A stretch of DNA of 64,000 nucleotides from Onchocerca volvulus (taxonomy: Eukaryota > Nematoda > Chromadorea > Rhabditida > Onchocercidae). The notes under the pieces were generated by a model. It searched no databases. It saw nothing but the letters and a program-made list of their open reading frames with translations, and was not told the DNA's origin. The translations under genes and the position numbers were made by a program. Every line of letters begins with the position of its first letter. Positions within the stretch are counted from its first letter, which is position 1. Location of the stretch: contig HG738139.1 in assembly GCA_000499405.2 (NCBI GenBank), forward strand, positions 10,130,616-10,194,615. Reading direction: 5' to 3'. This document shows positions 48,601-61,200 of this stretch, piece by piece.

Positions 48601-51600
48601 TAAATGAGAGCGTTACACTTGGAAGTGTGTTACCAAAAGTATCGGTGCTAGGTGATGTTGCAGGAAATCTTAAGGTTGGTTCAATTTTTAATCTAAAGTT
48701 TTTCAGTTTTTTTTTTTTTGAATTTAATTTTTACACTTTTTCGATTAATATATAGATTTTATTCGGAAGTTAGATGGAAGTAAGTGAATTATTATACAAT
48801 TTAATCATTTATATCGTTACAATTAGATCATTGATGAAGTAGCGATTGCTTTAGGATTAGATTGAAGTTATATTTTAGGTTACGAGTAAACATTTCGTGA
48901 TCGATTGGTTAGAAAAACATCCACGTATTACTAGTATTCAAAATCTAACGAAAGGAGAACTTGTTTGTGGTAACATCATCCACAAGCATCAGGAAATGGG
49001 ATATTTTGTTGAATTGGTGGGTGGCTCAGCTCTTACTGCTCCAGCACGCTTTATACGCCCGGTGGCATTGTCAATGCGTAAGTTGCTTATTAGATCAAAA
49101 AGTTTCGTTTGATCCTTCTGAATCCATGACTTTGTATAACTTATGTATTATTTTTACACATTTTTGGAATTTTTGTAATTTTCATAAAATAATTATTGTT
49201 TCTTCAGAACAACTTCAAATAGGACAGACTGTTGTAGCGCGGGTATCATCAGTTGATCTGGAGAGGAAACGATTTGCTTTAATCTTGGATGTAAGCTCAT
49301 TGTTATATCACTTCGATATTTGCTATTATAATCCAATATTCATGTTTATGAAAATTCCTCACTACTTTCTTTTCGCTGCTTGTTCTCTGAATTCATTTAA
49401 TGAATGAATTTCTAATGTCAGATGTTTTTTAGATACATCTCTGTGTACCACCTCATGCAGAACCTGATTATTTTGCACCATCTATGGCACGTTATGCTTT
49501 GGAGGAATTGAACTGGTTCATAGCAAATAATCCAAACAATTCTCAAATGCCGAAGATTGGAGAATGTATCGATGTAAAGATTCTAGAAATCTCGGGACGA
49601 GATGTTATTGTACAGTATGTTGTTGACTCGAATTTGAAGGGAATCGCATACACAATAAATAGCACTAATATTTTGAAGGTTTTTTTTTTTTTTCAGAATA
49701 TAAAGTAATATGATATAGAAATAATTTTTAGTTAATAATTTCATCAAGAAAATGAGTGGTAATGGAATACATAAAAGCTGTTTTACTTTGTTGAAATTTT
49801 TCCCGAAAAGATATGTATAATTATCTTTTTTGGTAGATTTTATGAGACAGATTTTTTATTTATATGGAAAATATTATATGGAAGGCTTTAGTAATTGTTT
49901 TTTTCTTTCGGAAATTGTAGAAAGGAAGTTGTGCGAAGGCACTGGTTTTGGATATCAAATTACCAACATGCGAATTGATTGTATTCCTTCTGAATGATGG
50001 TATTCAGCATTTGGATGAGGTAGAGAACAAAAGTTGTTTATAAATTGTTATTAAAATAGTTCTTTGTTTCAGTATCTTCCTATCAATAAATTAAATTAAT
50101 ACTAAGTATATTCATGATATCAATTTTTTAACACAGCTTAATCAGTTCGCTGATAAATTGTCGTTGTAAATTGCTTTAAACTTATTTCGTTATTTCTTTC
50201 TTTTTCTTTCTTCTTTTTTTTTTTTAGAATTTGTGTGGTTTTGATTTATTTATTGTAAACTGAATATTTTCGATAAGAATGTGGTTTTTGTTGCCGTTAA
50301 AATTACTTATTCAATTTTTCAACAATAGTTGCTGAATTTTTGGCAAAATTTGTAGAACAAGCTACAATCATTATTGTGCAATAGAAACGAATTCGATGCG
50401 AAGATATGGTTGCACAAAAGAGAATATGCAATTGCAACAGTAGAAACTGAAGGATCGGCTTTTGTAATGTGCATCCCGATGCGAATACATCCAAATGTGA
50501 ACAATATTCCTGCAAAGTTAGGTGAGTCCCAACTAAATGCGGAAAGCTTTATTAAATTAATTAAGTTTCTTCGGGTTTCTTTTTCCGACATTTATTGGCA
50601 AAGGCCTATCAAAATGAATGTGATTATGGATATCGATTATATTCAATTTCCATACCATGTAAATAAGATTATAAAATGATGGATACCATATATACCAATA
50701 AACAAAAAAATAATCATTTTATTCCATTTTTTTTACGGCAAGCTGTGCTTGTCAATATTGAGAAATAACAAGATTCGTTACAGTCAAAATTAAGATGTGG
50801 AGAGACAGAGAAGAAAAAAAAAGTGTAGTACTAGTCATCGTGATCGTAGAGAAATCAAAAGGAAGAAATTGAATTATTTTAAAGATAATGTAACATGAAA
50901 ATTATTGTAGATGGAAGTAACAATCAGTGCACTGTTGTGCCCAAACTGGTTGCTGGAAATGTCATGATTGGAACAGCAATGGAAGCATTGAAGAAATATG
51001 GGTTCATTCATAGAAAATTTAAGGTATTATTATTTTAATAATACTTCCTTCCAAGACTTAAAAATTATTGATGAATTGTATTATATGTCATAAAATTTAA
51101 ATATAAACATTATTTCTTGATTATTTGGCTGCTGATTAAAGTTACCATTAGAAGACGTTTCTGAATGATAGAGTTTTTTTACTAAATTATGTTTTTAGAG
51201 CAAAATTTCATTGATGTTTATATATTTGTTTTCTATTTCATAGACATCCTTGAAACCGGCGATGAAGAAAAAATTGAAACAGTTTGAAATTTATCCAGCA
51301 AAAGTAGTGGCATTGTGGTCCAGAAGTGATGATTTATGCAACGCTGTTGAATTGGAATTACCTGATGGCAGTATTGGTAAAAATCTCCTTCATTTCTTTG
51401 ATATCGCTGAAATTGCTTATTTTTCAAATTAACAAATATGTTTAGAAATTATAGTTTATATGGATCACATAATTCAGCTCTCCTTTTCTCGTCTTTGTGG
51501 TATTTATTTGTTCCAAGATAGGTTTTTAGATTTTTTGCTACAAATTTAGTCTCTATAAATTGTCATTTGCATCTCATAAATTTACATTTTAGGACGTTTG

Positions 51601-54600
51601 CATGCCTCAGAATTTGATGAAAGCTTTTTGGATCAAAGTTCTCGTCCAGTTCAAAGTTTTTTGGAAAAAAAGAAGGGCAAAACAGTCAATATTAAAATTA
51701 TTTGTTTCTCGAAATTGAAGCAGAAAATGGAAAAATTGGATCTTTCTAAACCAAAAGGAAAAGGAATACAAAAGAACGAAAAAATGATTGTTGTAAGTTC
51801 TTTTTTCATGGCTCTGTTTTTGCTGATTTATATTTGATTTGATAATAGACAGGTGAAACAATCAAGAAAAGTAAATAGTTGAAAATAAAATAACCAATTA
51901 GTTTGCATGTTAAGTTCGAGGTTCCAGAATCATTGAAAAAAAAAAAAAGAAACAGAATTTAAACAATTTGCTAAAAAATTTAATTTGAATATTTTATTTA
52001 TTCAGAAACATTCTTCAAAATGTAGATAATATAGGTGGAAAATATCCAGTTGACTAAAAATTTTCGAAAAAATTTTGTTACTTATCATGTAAAGTGAAGT
52101 AAACCAATTATACTACTTCCTATTTATGAACGCATATACCTCAACATTTGTTTGCTGTTTCTGTTTATAATTTCCATATATTTTTCAGATTTTCCTTATC
52201 TTTCTTCTTTTTAAATCAATAAGAAAATACATATTTCAGGTGACGCGTTTGGCGGAATGCACGATGAAAACTTGGAAATTAAATGAAACCAAGAGAAAGC
52301 AGTCACTACTGGGATATCCGCAAAATTATGTGCATGGGTCATTAATTCCTGTTTTTGTTCGTAAGGGACCTCATGTTGGAGTTGTTAAAGTGGAAGTTAG
52401 TCCTCTTTGGAATGGTGTCATTCGGAAACAAAATTTGTACGATGAAAATTTGGTATGTTTACACTATTTGCCTCAAAAATGAAGCATGAACTAATATAAT
52501 ATGCTAGCATCTGATACTAGAAATAGTACAGAAAATTACAGCATATGACAAAAATAATTTTTATTTAAATGTATTAATATAAAATATGTTTCAGATGTCT
52601 AATCCAACAAATGATGCATCAGCATTAGTTGATATTGATTTTGAACTCGGTGAAAAATTAACTGCGCAAGTTATCGGAGTAAATGTTTACAAGAATGGAC
52701 GTGGCAAGTCGAGGCATCGAAAATGTTTAGAAATGACCTTAAAAGAAGCGCGAAAAGTTATTTTTCATTCTGTTGGGGGTTTTTTTTTGATAAGATTTAT
52801 AGAGAGACATGAGGATTTTGTGAAAATTTTTTCTTCTAGATTCAAAGCATGAGAATTTCAAGATCGGATTCCCCCCGATTTAAAATTCAAGTTTTCCAAT
52901 ATAAACGAGAAACTTTCAGAATTCAGAAGATTACTGTGAAAATTCAGAAGTTTCTGAAAAAAAAAAGTCGAAATTTCTAGACATTCGAAAATGGTGACCA
53001 TGTGACAGGACGAGTTGTTGGTATTACGGAATCACCAAGTAGTGTCATATTGGAACTTACGAATAATCAACGAGCTGTTCTTACTTTGACTGGCATTACA
53101 AATAATTATTTAAAAGCACATGAAGCTATAAAGAATTACGAGTTAAATCAGGTATTGTATTCGTTCTTTTTCTATATTTGTATATAAGTACATCTTTTTA
53201 TTTCTTTATTCATGATGAAAAAGTTAAGCAATTGCTAATTACAGTGAAATTCCTAAAGCAAATACTCTGAAATTTGTAAAATATGAAAATTTTTATTTCA
53301 ACTTCAGTCTTTATTACTTCAGTTTGCTGACATGTTCGTCTTACTTTAAAAATTTCAATTGCAGTATGTTATGAATTTAGATTTATAATGTACATCTTTT
53401 GCGATTTGATGGCGATAAAGGTAGATGGCTTGCTGTTACGGAGTCACGCTATGATTTTTCGAAAAATTCAGAAAATACGCTTTATCGAAATGGAACTGAT
53501 ATTGAGGTAAGATTTGGTGCAACAGTTATTTGTAATCACAAATAATTGTGGCATCAAACAGCCGATTATGGTTGAATAACAATGAAATTATTACTATTAT
53601 ATCGTGTTTAAATATTTTTTCTTGAGTTTGCTTCTTTTTCTTCCTTTCTATTAATTTCTCATTATTCTTTCAATTTATTATTGATGCAACCACTTTCATT
53701 TGCATTATAGTTGTGAAATCGTAATTTATTTCAGGTCGGTTCAAAACTTCAAGCATTCGTAACTTCAACCTCTGACGATGCTCATGTTTTTGTCGAAATC
53801 AGTCCTGGTATTGCTGGTTGCGTTGTAAAATGCAAAAAGTACGCCACTTTCCGTTTCAAGTATAAATTGAAAATAAGTTTCTCTGGCGCATATGAAAATC
53901 TAATAATAGTTCGAAATAAAAAATAAAGCATCAAAAAAATAATTCATTTAAAGGACTTTTTGCAACAAAAGTAGCTGGAAGTATTTTTCACTGAATTGAA
54001 AAGAAGAGAAGTTACTGAACAGGTAAAGCAGGCAGCGTTAGAGTTAAACGATTATTTAAACAAGGTGAATAATTTGAACCAAAGTTTTAAGATAAGAAAA
54101 TCTTTAGGTTGTCGTTAAAACCCGATGATTTGATCAGGGTCCGTGTTTCTCATGTCTTTGCAGATGGTGGCGTGAAAGTAGAATTTGTCGATTTAATTGT
54201 TGAGGGTTCAACGGATGTGGTTTGTGATGATTTTTTTTTTCTAATTTCAAATAGATTTTTTGATTTCTCTTTTTACATTCATATTTTACTGTTTCATTTC
54301 TCCTTCGTAATTATCATTTTTGCAAGAAATTACTTACTAATATCATTCTCATAAATTATGATTTTCCTAAAGTACGAATATTTTGAAGAAGCCACGGAAG
54401 AGGCTCTTAAGTGTTGGATCTGGATCTGATGTTGCAGCCGATTCACCGCGAAAGAAATCGAAGGCAGCTGGTTATGTGGCAACACATTCAAAAGAAAAAG
54501 AATTGTTGCAAATTACTCCTGCTGAAACAAAAGTAGGAATTGATTTTCAAAAAGGACTTCACAATCTTGAATGTTCATCTTTGTTGCATATGGCCTATTT

Positions 54601-57380
54601 TATATTCCATTTAAATTTTGACTGAAGAATTTATTAATCTTTACAATTCAAATTTTTATTTTTATTCAGTTGCCTGAACCAGGTTTGGACTGGTCTCTAA
54701 AAGGGTTTACACTTACTGAATTTGCAAAAGTAGGACAACTTGGTGAAAAGGTGGATGATCCAGTTGGTACTTCAGTGACGAAAGATGAATTCGTTGCTGA
54801 TAATATTAGAGAGGAAAGCAAGTCAAAAAGTATGGAAGTTTTTAAAAATTTTTCATGTTGAGTTTTGTCTTAGTCAACCTTAATTTTTTATTTCTTTTTT
54901 CATATTTTACTAGTTTGCTATTTATCTGCAACGTAACAGTTGATTGACTTTTGAATGATACGAATTAGAGATATAAAAGAGGTCCGAAGTTTTGCTTTTT
55001 TCTAACTAGATAAATAGAAAATTTCTTAGCTTTGAAATGTTGCTTTTTAAATTGTATTCATTTGTTATAGCTAAAGAAGAGCTTCAAATAGAAAAAGAGA
55101 AAATATTAGTGGATCGTGAACGAAAGATTCTCGAGGCGAACTGGATTCCAGATAACGCGAGTGATTTTGATCGTTTGGTTGCTTGTACACCCAATTCGTC
55201 GATTTTGTGGATTAGGTAGGTTTAAACTTCTTCACCTTTATTTTTTAAATGTTCTAAAAGGATGTTTGCCTAAAAAAATATTTACGGATGAAAATATTAT
55301 CTCAGTGATACACTGATAACAAAAATGAGTTCTTATGTTATTCTTTTGTAGATACATTACATTCTTTTTGGAACAGAATAATGTGGAAAAAGCAAGGGCA
55401 GTTGCAGAGCGAGCACTTTCTGTTATTAATTTCAGGTTAATTTTTCTTATGAATTTCGGAAATAACGTCCTATAATTCTCGGAAATAACGTCCTATAAAA
55501 AATGAAACATGACGATTCTGATTTAGGACTAGTTAAAATCTTCAAAAATAAAATATTTATTTCATACAAGAAATAAGTGAAAATTAAATGTAATCCGTAT
55601 GAAATATCAACATGTAATCTGATAATTTTTTTTTTGCTTTAGAGAAGAAGATGAAATTTTCAATGTTTGGACAGCATATCTCAATTTAGAGGGGAATTTC
55701 GGTACCAGTGAATCATTGAAAGCAGTTTTTAATAACGCCGTCAGAAATACTGATGCTTTGAAAATGTATAAACAAATGGTGAAAATATACCAAAATCTCG
55801 GAAAAATGGAGGTATGTTTGATGTGTATATATTATACGTTTCAGTTTTAGTAATGATATTTAGTCTGATGAGCAGTTAAAATTTTCTATGACGATTTCTA
55901 GTATCAAATGGCAAAATCTTTTTTGAACAATTTTTTTAAATAGAACTCTCTCATAAAAAGATATTTCAAAGTGTGATTTTTTTAGTGAAACATTTTGGTA
56001 TATGGACTCCTGAAAAGTGAAACAGTTTCCAGAATTTCGATTTAACTTTAGACTTTATCCTGATAACAAAACTTCACACGTAAGCTATTACAGGAAACGG
56101 ATGATTTGCTAGAAGAAATGTTAAAACGATTTCGTCATGATGACTTAGATATTTGGTTCATTTATGGACAACACTTGTTAGAAACAAAGCGCCCGGATAA
56201 AGCAAGAAATTTAATGAAAAAAGCAGTCAGTTGTTTACCTCGAAAACATCGTAGGTTTTTACGTTCATTTATAAGATTTTCAGTTTTTAGAGAAATATAA
56301 AGCTGTCAATTCTTAATATATGAAAAAAAAAGCACCATTATCTGCTTCTAAGTGTATCAGTATGGTTGATCATTGGACATATATTATATTAAATTATAAA
56401 AATTCGGATTTTCTATTATGAAACTTGAAATAGAAATGAACTGTTTATGAAAGATAGCATATGTATCAGATAATTTACTGATTTTCCTTCGAATCCAATT
56501 TTAGATGTGACAATTTTGAGCCGTTTTGCACAACTTGAATTCAAATTCGGTGATATGGAACAAAGTAAAACAATTTTCGAAAATATTTTAAATTCATATC
56601 CGAAAAAAACAGATGTCTGGACAGTTTATATTGATCTACTCATCAAAGCTGAAAAAATTGAGGATGCAAGGTGGATACATTTTTTCCTTGTTAGAAAACA
56701 GCAGTTCTTCCTAATTATTTTGCATCAGTTTCAATATAAATGGGAAATTGATTAAGTCCTTAGTGCTGCTTGCGATATTCACGAAAGATTTGTTTCAGGC
56801 AACTACTTGAACGAGTCATTACACTAAAATTATCCACCCATAAAATTCGGTTATTTTTCAAGAAATGGATTGATCTGGAGGAGAAGCATGGTGATGAGAA
56901 ACAACAAAATAATGTATATCTTGTTTGAATTTTTAAAATAAAGAATTAAGAAAAGTAGATTTTAGAAGGAATTAGTAAAATCATCAAATGAACTAAAGAT
57001 TGAGTTGTAAAAGATGTAAACTTGAGAAAAGATGTGAACTGGAGTTTTTCTTTTTTATTTTTTATTTTTTACAAGTAGAGGATACTTAACGAAAATTGAG
57101 TTGTTCTTGAAGAATAGTTTATTGAATAAGACAATACAACTGGTGGAAAAAACTTAACTGTGTTAGTTTAATATAAAGAATCATGAAATTACATTATCTT
57201 AATATTTCGCAATTATTCATTTAATTTTTTTGAAATAATGTTCTAAATTAAGCAGTAAACCACGGACTGAATATAGACCTAAAAATAATAATTTAATTTT
57301 TTTTTGTTTTTTATTTTTAGGTTAAAGAACGAGCATTGCAGTATCTACAAACTATTACGGAACTTGTTCCTGAAACATAA
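42623..57380 (+). CDS. PDCD11: RRP5/PDCD11 ribosome-biogenesis protein, S1 and HAT repeats, 1794 aa
   Basis: Thirty-seven exons close in phase to 1795 codons. Exon starts: 42623, 43238, 43480, 44164, 44423, 44762, 45251, 45898, 46409, 46830, 47323, 47774, 48205, 48531, 48879, 49208, 49433, 49921, 50356, 50911, 51244, 51593, 52240, 52595, 52981, 53381, 53735, 54108, 54389, 54670, 55071, 55352, 55643, 56094, 56505, 56799, 57321. The N-terminus has the family's FPRED and EGMLGLGVITKI blocks. Many divergent S1 RNA-binding folds follow (for example GLTVRVRVVTVEPQCGRMLV). A Lys/Ser linker (PRKKSKAAG) precedes LPEPGLDW. From about residue 1515, HAT repeats include LWIRYITFFLEQNNVEKARA, VWTAYLNLEG and VWTVYIDLLIKAEKIEDARQ. 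Rrp5 cross-links pre-rRNA in the nucleolus for both subunits. The exon 29 acceptor is uncertain by a few codons. Confidence 0.95.
42780..43130 (+). repeat. Trinucleotide-rich simple sequence in RRP5 intron 1
   Basis: Irregular runs of AAT, GAT, AGT and GGT triplets, for example GTAATAACGGTAATAATAAT. In one frame they read as Asn/Ser/Asp-rich, which is why part of the intron is open. Confidence 0.7.
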
Positions 57381-58233
57381 TTATTTAATAGTCCCTATTA
57401 CCCCAAATTTTATTTTATGCGGATCGGTGTCGATGTTTTTAATTATCTGAATTCTTATACGTTGTAGTTGGCAAGCGGTACTTAAATGATTTCAGTCTAA
57501 TTATGGGAAATGAACTTCAGAATTAATGGAAAGAAAGATTTTTTGTTATCTTTATCCATTTATTTTGTATATATAATTATGTTGTTGTCTGGCAATCATT
57601 GTTGTAACAAATGCACAAATGCAGTTTGCTGTTACTGTTGTTATTATTGATGTTGCTTTTGTTGTTTTTCTTACTGTTGGTTAATTTGAAGCAAAATATC
57701 TTGGATAAAATGCTCATCTCGTTTTTCCACACATATCATTATTATTTGATGGATTATCCGGTTTCCTATGATGTTTGCATTACCATTTATTTTTTTAATG
57801 ACATTGCGAAATTCGTCATTCGTCGTAGTTAATGAAAGAGGAACTCTTAATTTTTGACTTTTCTATAAATCGAAAAGGAAATCTAGGCTGGACTTATGCT
57901 ACAAGTGCAAAAAGCTTATAAATTATGACTTTTAGCTTAATCATTTAATGTTTTGGTGTAATTTCATTTTTCAACCATTGGTGATTTTTTAAATTTATCT
58001 TGATGTCCTATGTTTTGCTATTATCTAGTGAAGCTAAGTTCTCAAATTGCTGCGTTTTTCATTTAAAATAATACCGGGCAAAGACGGAACTCTGTTGGCT
58101 TAAATTTGTCAGATTCAAGAAGAATGGCAAAATATTTTTCCCTTTTTTTTTTTCTGAAGTTTGTTACTAACTCAAATTTCAAAATCATTTTCATTCGAAT
58201 TTGTGCAATATTAGATAATTGCGGAGAATCGAC
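57381..58233. other. Intergenic, RRP5 to coiled-coil gene
   Basis: It contains a GTT/ATT-rich simple stretch at about 57625-57675. The plus-strand frame across 57611-57832 begins in it and is probably non-coding. Confidence 0.5.
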
Positions 58234-61200
58234 ATGAATACATATGTTCAGCAACTGAAAGAGGAATATGAGAAACGTCTTCGTGGTAATATTTTTGAAA
58301 TATTCGTATGATTATCGAAAATTATTTATTCAGATGATTATAAAAGTGTTTTATTCCATGGCCACCAATTTAATTAATTATGACATCCTTCAGTACCATT
58401 TGTTAATTAATTTTTCATATTAAATATAAAGTATCTTCTTGAAATGTATGGATTTAAATATAAAATATGAAACTATAATTGATGAATGGTATTAAAAGAT
58501 GTTACAATTAATTAAATTCATAGCCATGGAACAAGCATTTTTGAAAATTCATGCTGAATAATATTCTTAAAGAATATTAAAATCTATGGATTGGCACCCA
58601 CTTTTTATTATCAGCTAATACAAATTTTAAAGAGTTCAGATATAAATCTAACAAAATGGATACTATGTAGTATTAGAATTTATATAAATGAGGAAGTTGC
58701 TAATGCAGTATAATTTGAGCAAAAATTCTTATGATTCTTTCCTGAATTTAATAATAATTTTAAAATACAAGACGATTGATTTTCAGATTCAAAAACATAG
58801 GAATTTATTGCTTGGGAAGAATTTGAATTTGTTAAATTTCTTCTAATATTTCTGCAACTTAGGAAAAGGTATGATTTATTAATTTTATAGTATCAGAGCG
58901 ATCATTACACGGGGAAAAAGAGAGGCGGCGACAGCTTGGTTTTCAGTGTAAACAACTTGAGGCACAGTTGCGAAAAGTTCAAAGAGACAATGAAAGTATG
59001 GCAAAGCAGTTGAAAATCGTAAAGAAATGCGCTTCGTGCTCTCATCTTGGTATTATTATTTATTTATTTTTATCTTTATTTCAATTAATTTCTTCGAAAC
59101 TACTTTTTTGTCTGTTGCAATTTCTCGATAGGTTATTATTATTCAGTTTCCACGCCGTTATCATCACCTTTTCCTTCTGCACATCACGAAGTGTTTTTTC
59201 ATTAGAAAACTTTACCATAATATCATTAAAATCTCAAATAGTTAAGACAAAATTATCAAAAGGGAATTTAGCACAAAATCGAGAAGCATTTTCAAATTCT
59301 TTGGAAGATCAAAGATAACTATATAGGAATAGACTTCATAAACGATCTGATTCTTCTGTTTATACAGTCTTGATCTTTCCTTTGTTAAGTTTTGATTTTC
59401 ACTCAATAAAAAATCTCTTGCATCTTTTTACAACCATCCTTCAGTCAAAGTGAAAAATGATTTCGTCTGTTATCACGATCAAGGGAAATATGAAAAATAA
59501 TAGAAGCAAAAAACAAAAAATAAGAAAGCAAGAAAACATAACTAGTAGTTTGGCTTTTTTGAAAAACTTGAAATTTCACGATAGTTTTTAAGAAATATTC
59601 AAAAACTGGAAAACTGATTTGAAAGATCTATGTAAATGATGGAATGAAAATGAGAAGATAAAAAAAAAAAACCACTGCAAAAAACTTGGCTCTATCACTA
59701 TAAAGACAATCAATTTTAAAAGCGAAGCTAATCAAAACTGAAAATAGTTATATTTCATGTCAAATTTTGAATAAAAAAGATATTTGAATACTTTATTTTA
59801 AAGAAGCTTAACTAAAAATTCTTTCATTTGTCAAGTTTTCGTCCTAATTTTTCGAAAATCAATAATAATGCAAACTTTACATATTAATCAGATCATGTGC
59901 AAGTGCTATGCATTCAGTAGTATCTTCGTCTAAACCGAGCCTGCGTGCAGTAGATCTTGCAATTTGTGCAACTTCAAGGCTGTGAGTAACAGTAGGTAAC
60001 CGAACATTTTGAAAATCTGTTGATGATTGAGGATTTATGCAACAGACGTTTGAAAAAGCTGCTGTCATGGTACTCGGAAAATGAATAAGGCATATTCTTT
60101 CTGATGGTGGAGTATGGTGATGAAATGATGCGATAGTAAGATAGTACGGTAACAAATATAATAGTGTGACAGTACGGTAATGAAATATTGCGTTAATGAA
60201 AGTAATAAAGTAGTACGATAATAGAATAATCGTTTTTTTTTTTTTTTTCTGGCTTATAGTTTGACTTTATTTTTTAAGAGATCAATTATTCGGCAAATTT
60301 TTGAAAGCAGAATGAAACGTTTACTTCATGGATAAAAAAATTTTGCTTTTTTGAAATATTTTCTTCCAAAAAGATAGGATGGTAGGCTGAGAATAAACTT
60401 TGGGAAAATCAAAAGAAAAAAATAATAATTGAGAAAAGCTTATTTGGAATACTTGGAGAGAAATTGACCTATTTCTGACATCTCTAAAATTTTTTCTTCC
60501 TTTGGCGACATCATATCTGGATAAATCATATGTGATAAATCTGCTACAAAAAAATGAAGTTTCCAGATTTATTTCATTTTAGATCTGCGCAGTAAAAGTT
60601 ACAACGCTTTAAATGAGCTGCTACAGGGTTCAGTGGCTGCTCTGAAGCCAGATGTTATTGCATCAATTAGTGCTCCGAATCGTAATGATGAACTGGAAAT
60701 TATTAAGACTGCAAATAACAATCTTCAACAATGTGTCGATAAATTGCAGAATATGGTGAGGTGATATCTTAAGTCTGATTTCAAATCTTGTCAAATTTTA
60801 CGACTGAGTGCGGAAGTTTGAAAGACTTGAAGTCTTTTTTTCCCAATTCGAATTTTTACCAAAACGGAGTAAAATTTCCGACGTAAAAATTTATTTTGTA
60901 TCATATGTGCAGTTTTTTGGTTTCATTTCTTTTTTTTGTTTTTTCATAGCTATCACAAAAAGAACGTGAAGCTTTGGCTGCTGAAAAATATTATAATGAT
61001 GCAATTTCGGAACGTGAGCAGCAAATATCTCGACTTCAACTAGAAGTTTCTTTTTTTTTCTCGTTTAATTTTTTTTCTTTTTTCTAATTTTAAAACATGC
61101 TTGATTTTCATTTACTGATAATATTATTCAAATGTGGTCGCGGCTGTATTCTTTCTGTGCTTGTAGCCACCAATGATTTCAGTTAGCTTATGTTAATTTG

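Noticed and set aside
57611..57832. Leu-rich open frame resembling a signal peptide
   Set aside because: The Leu run is translated GTT/ATT simple repeat in the intergenic region after RRP5.
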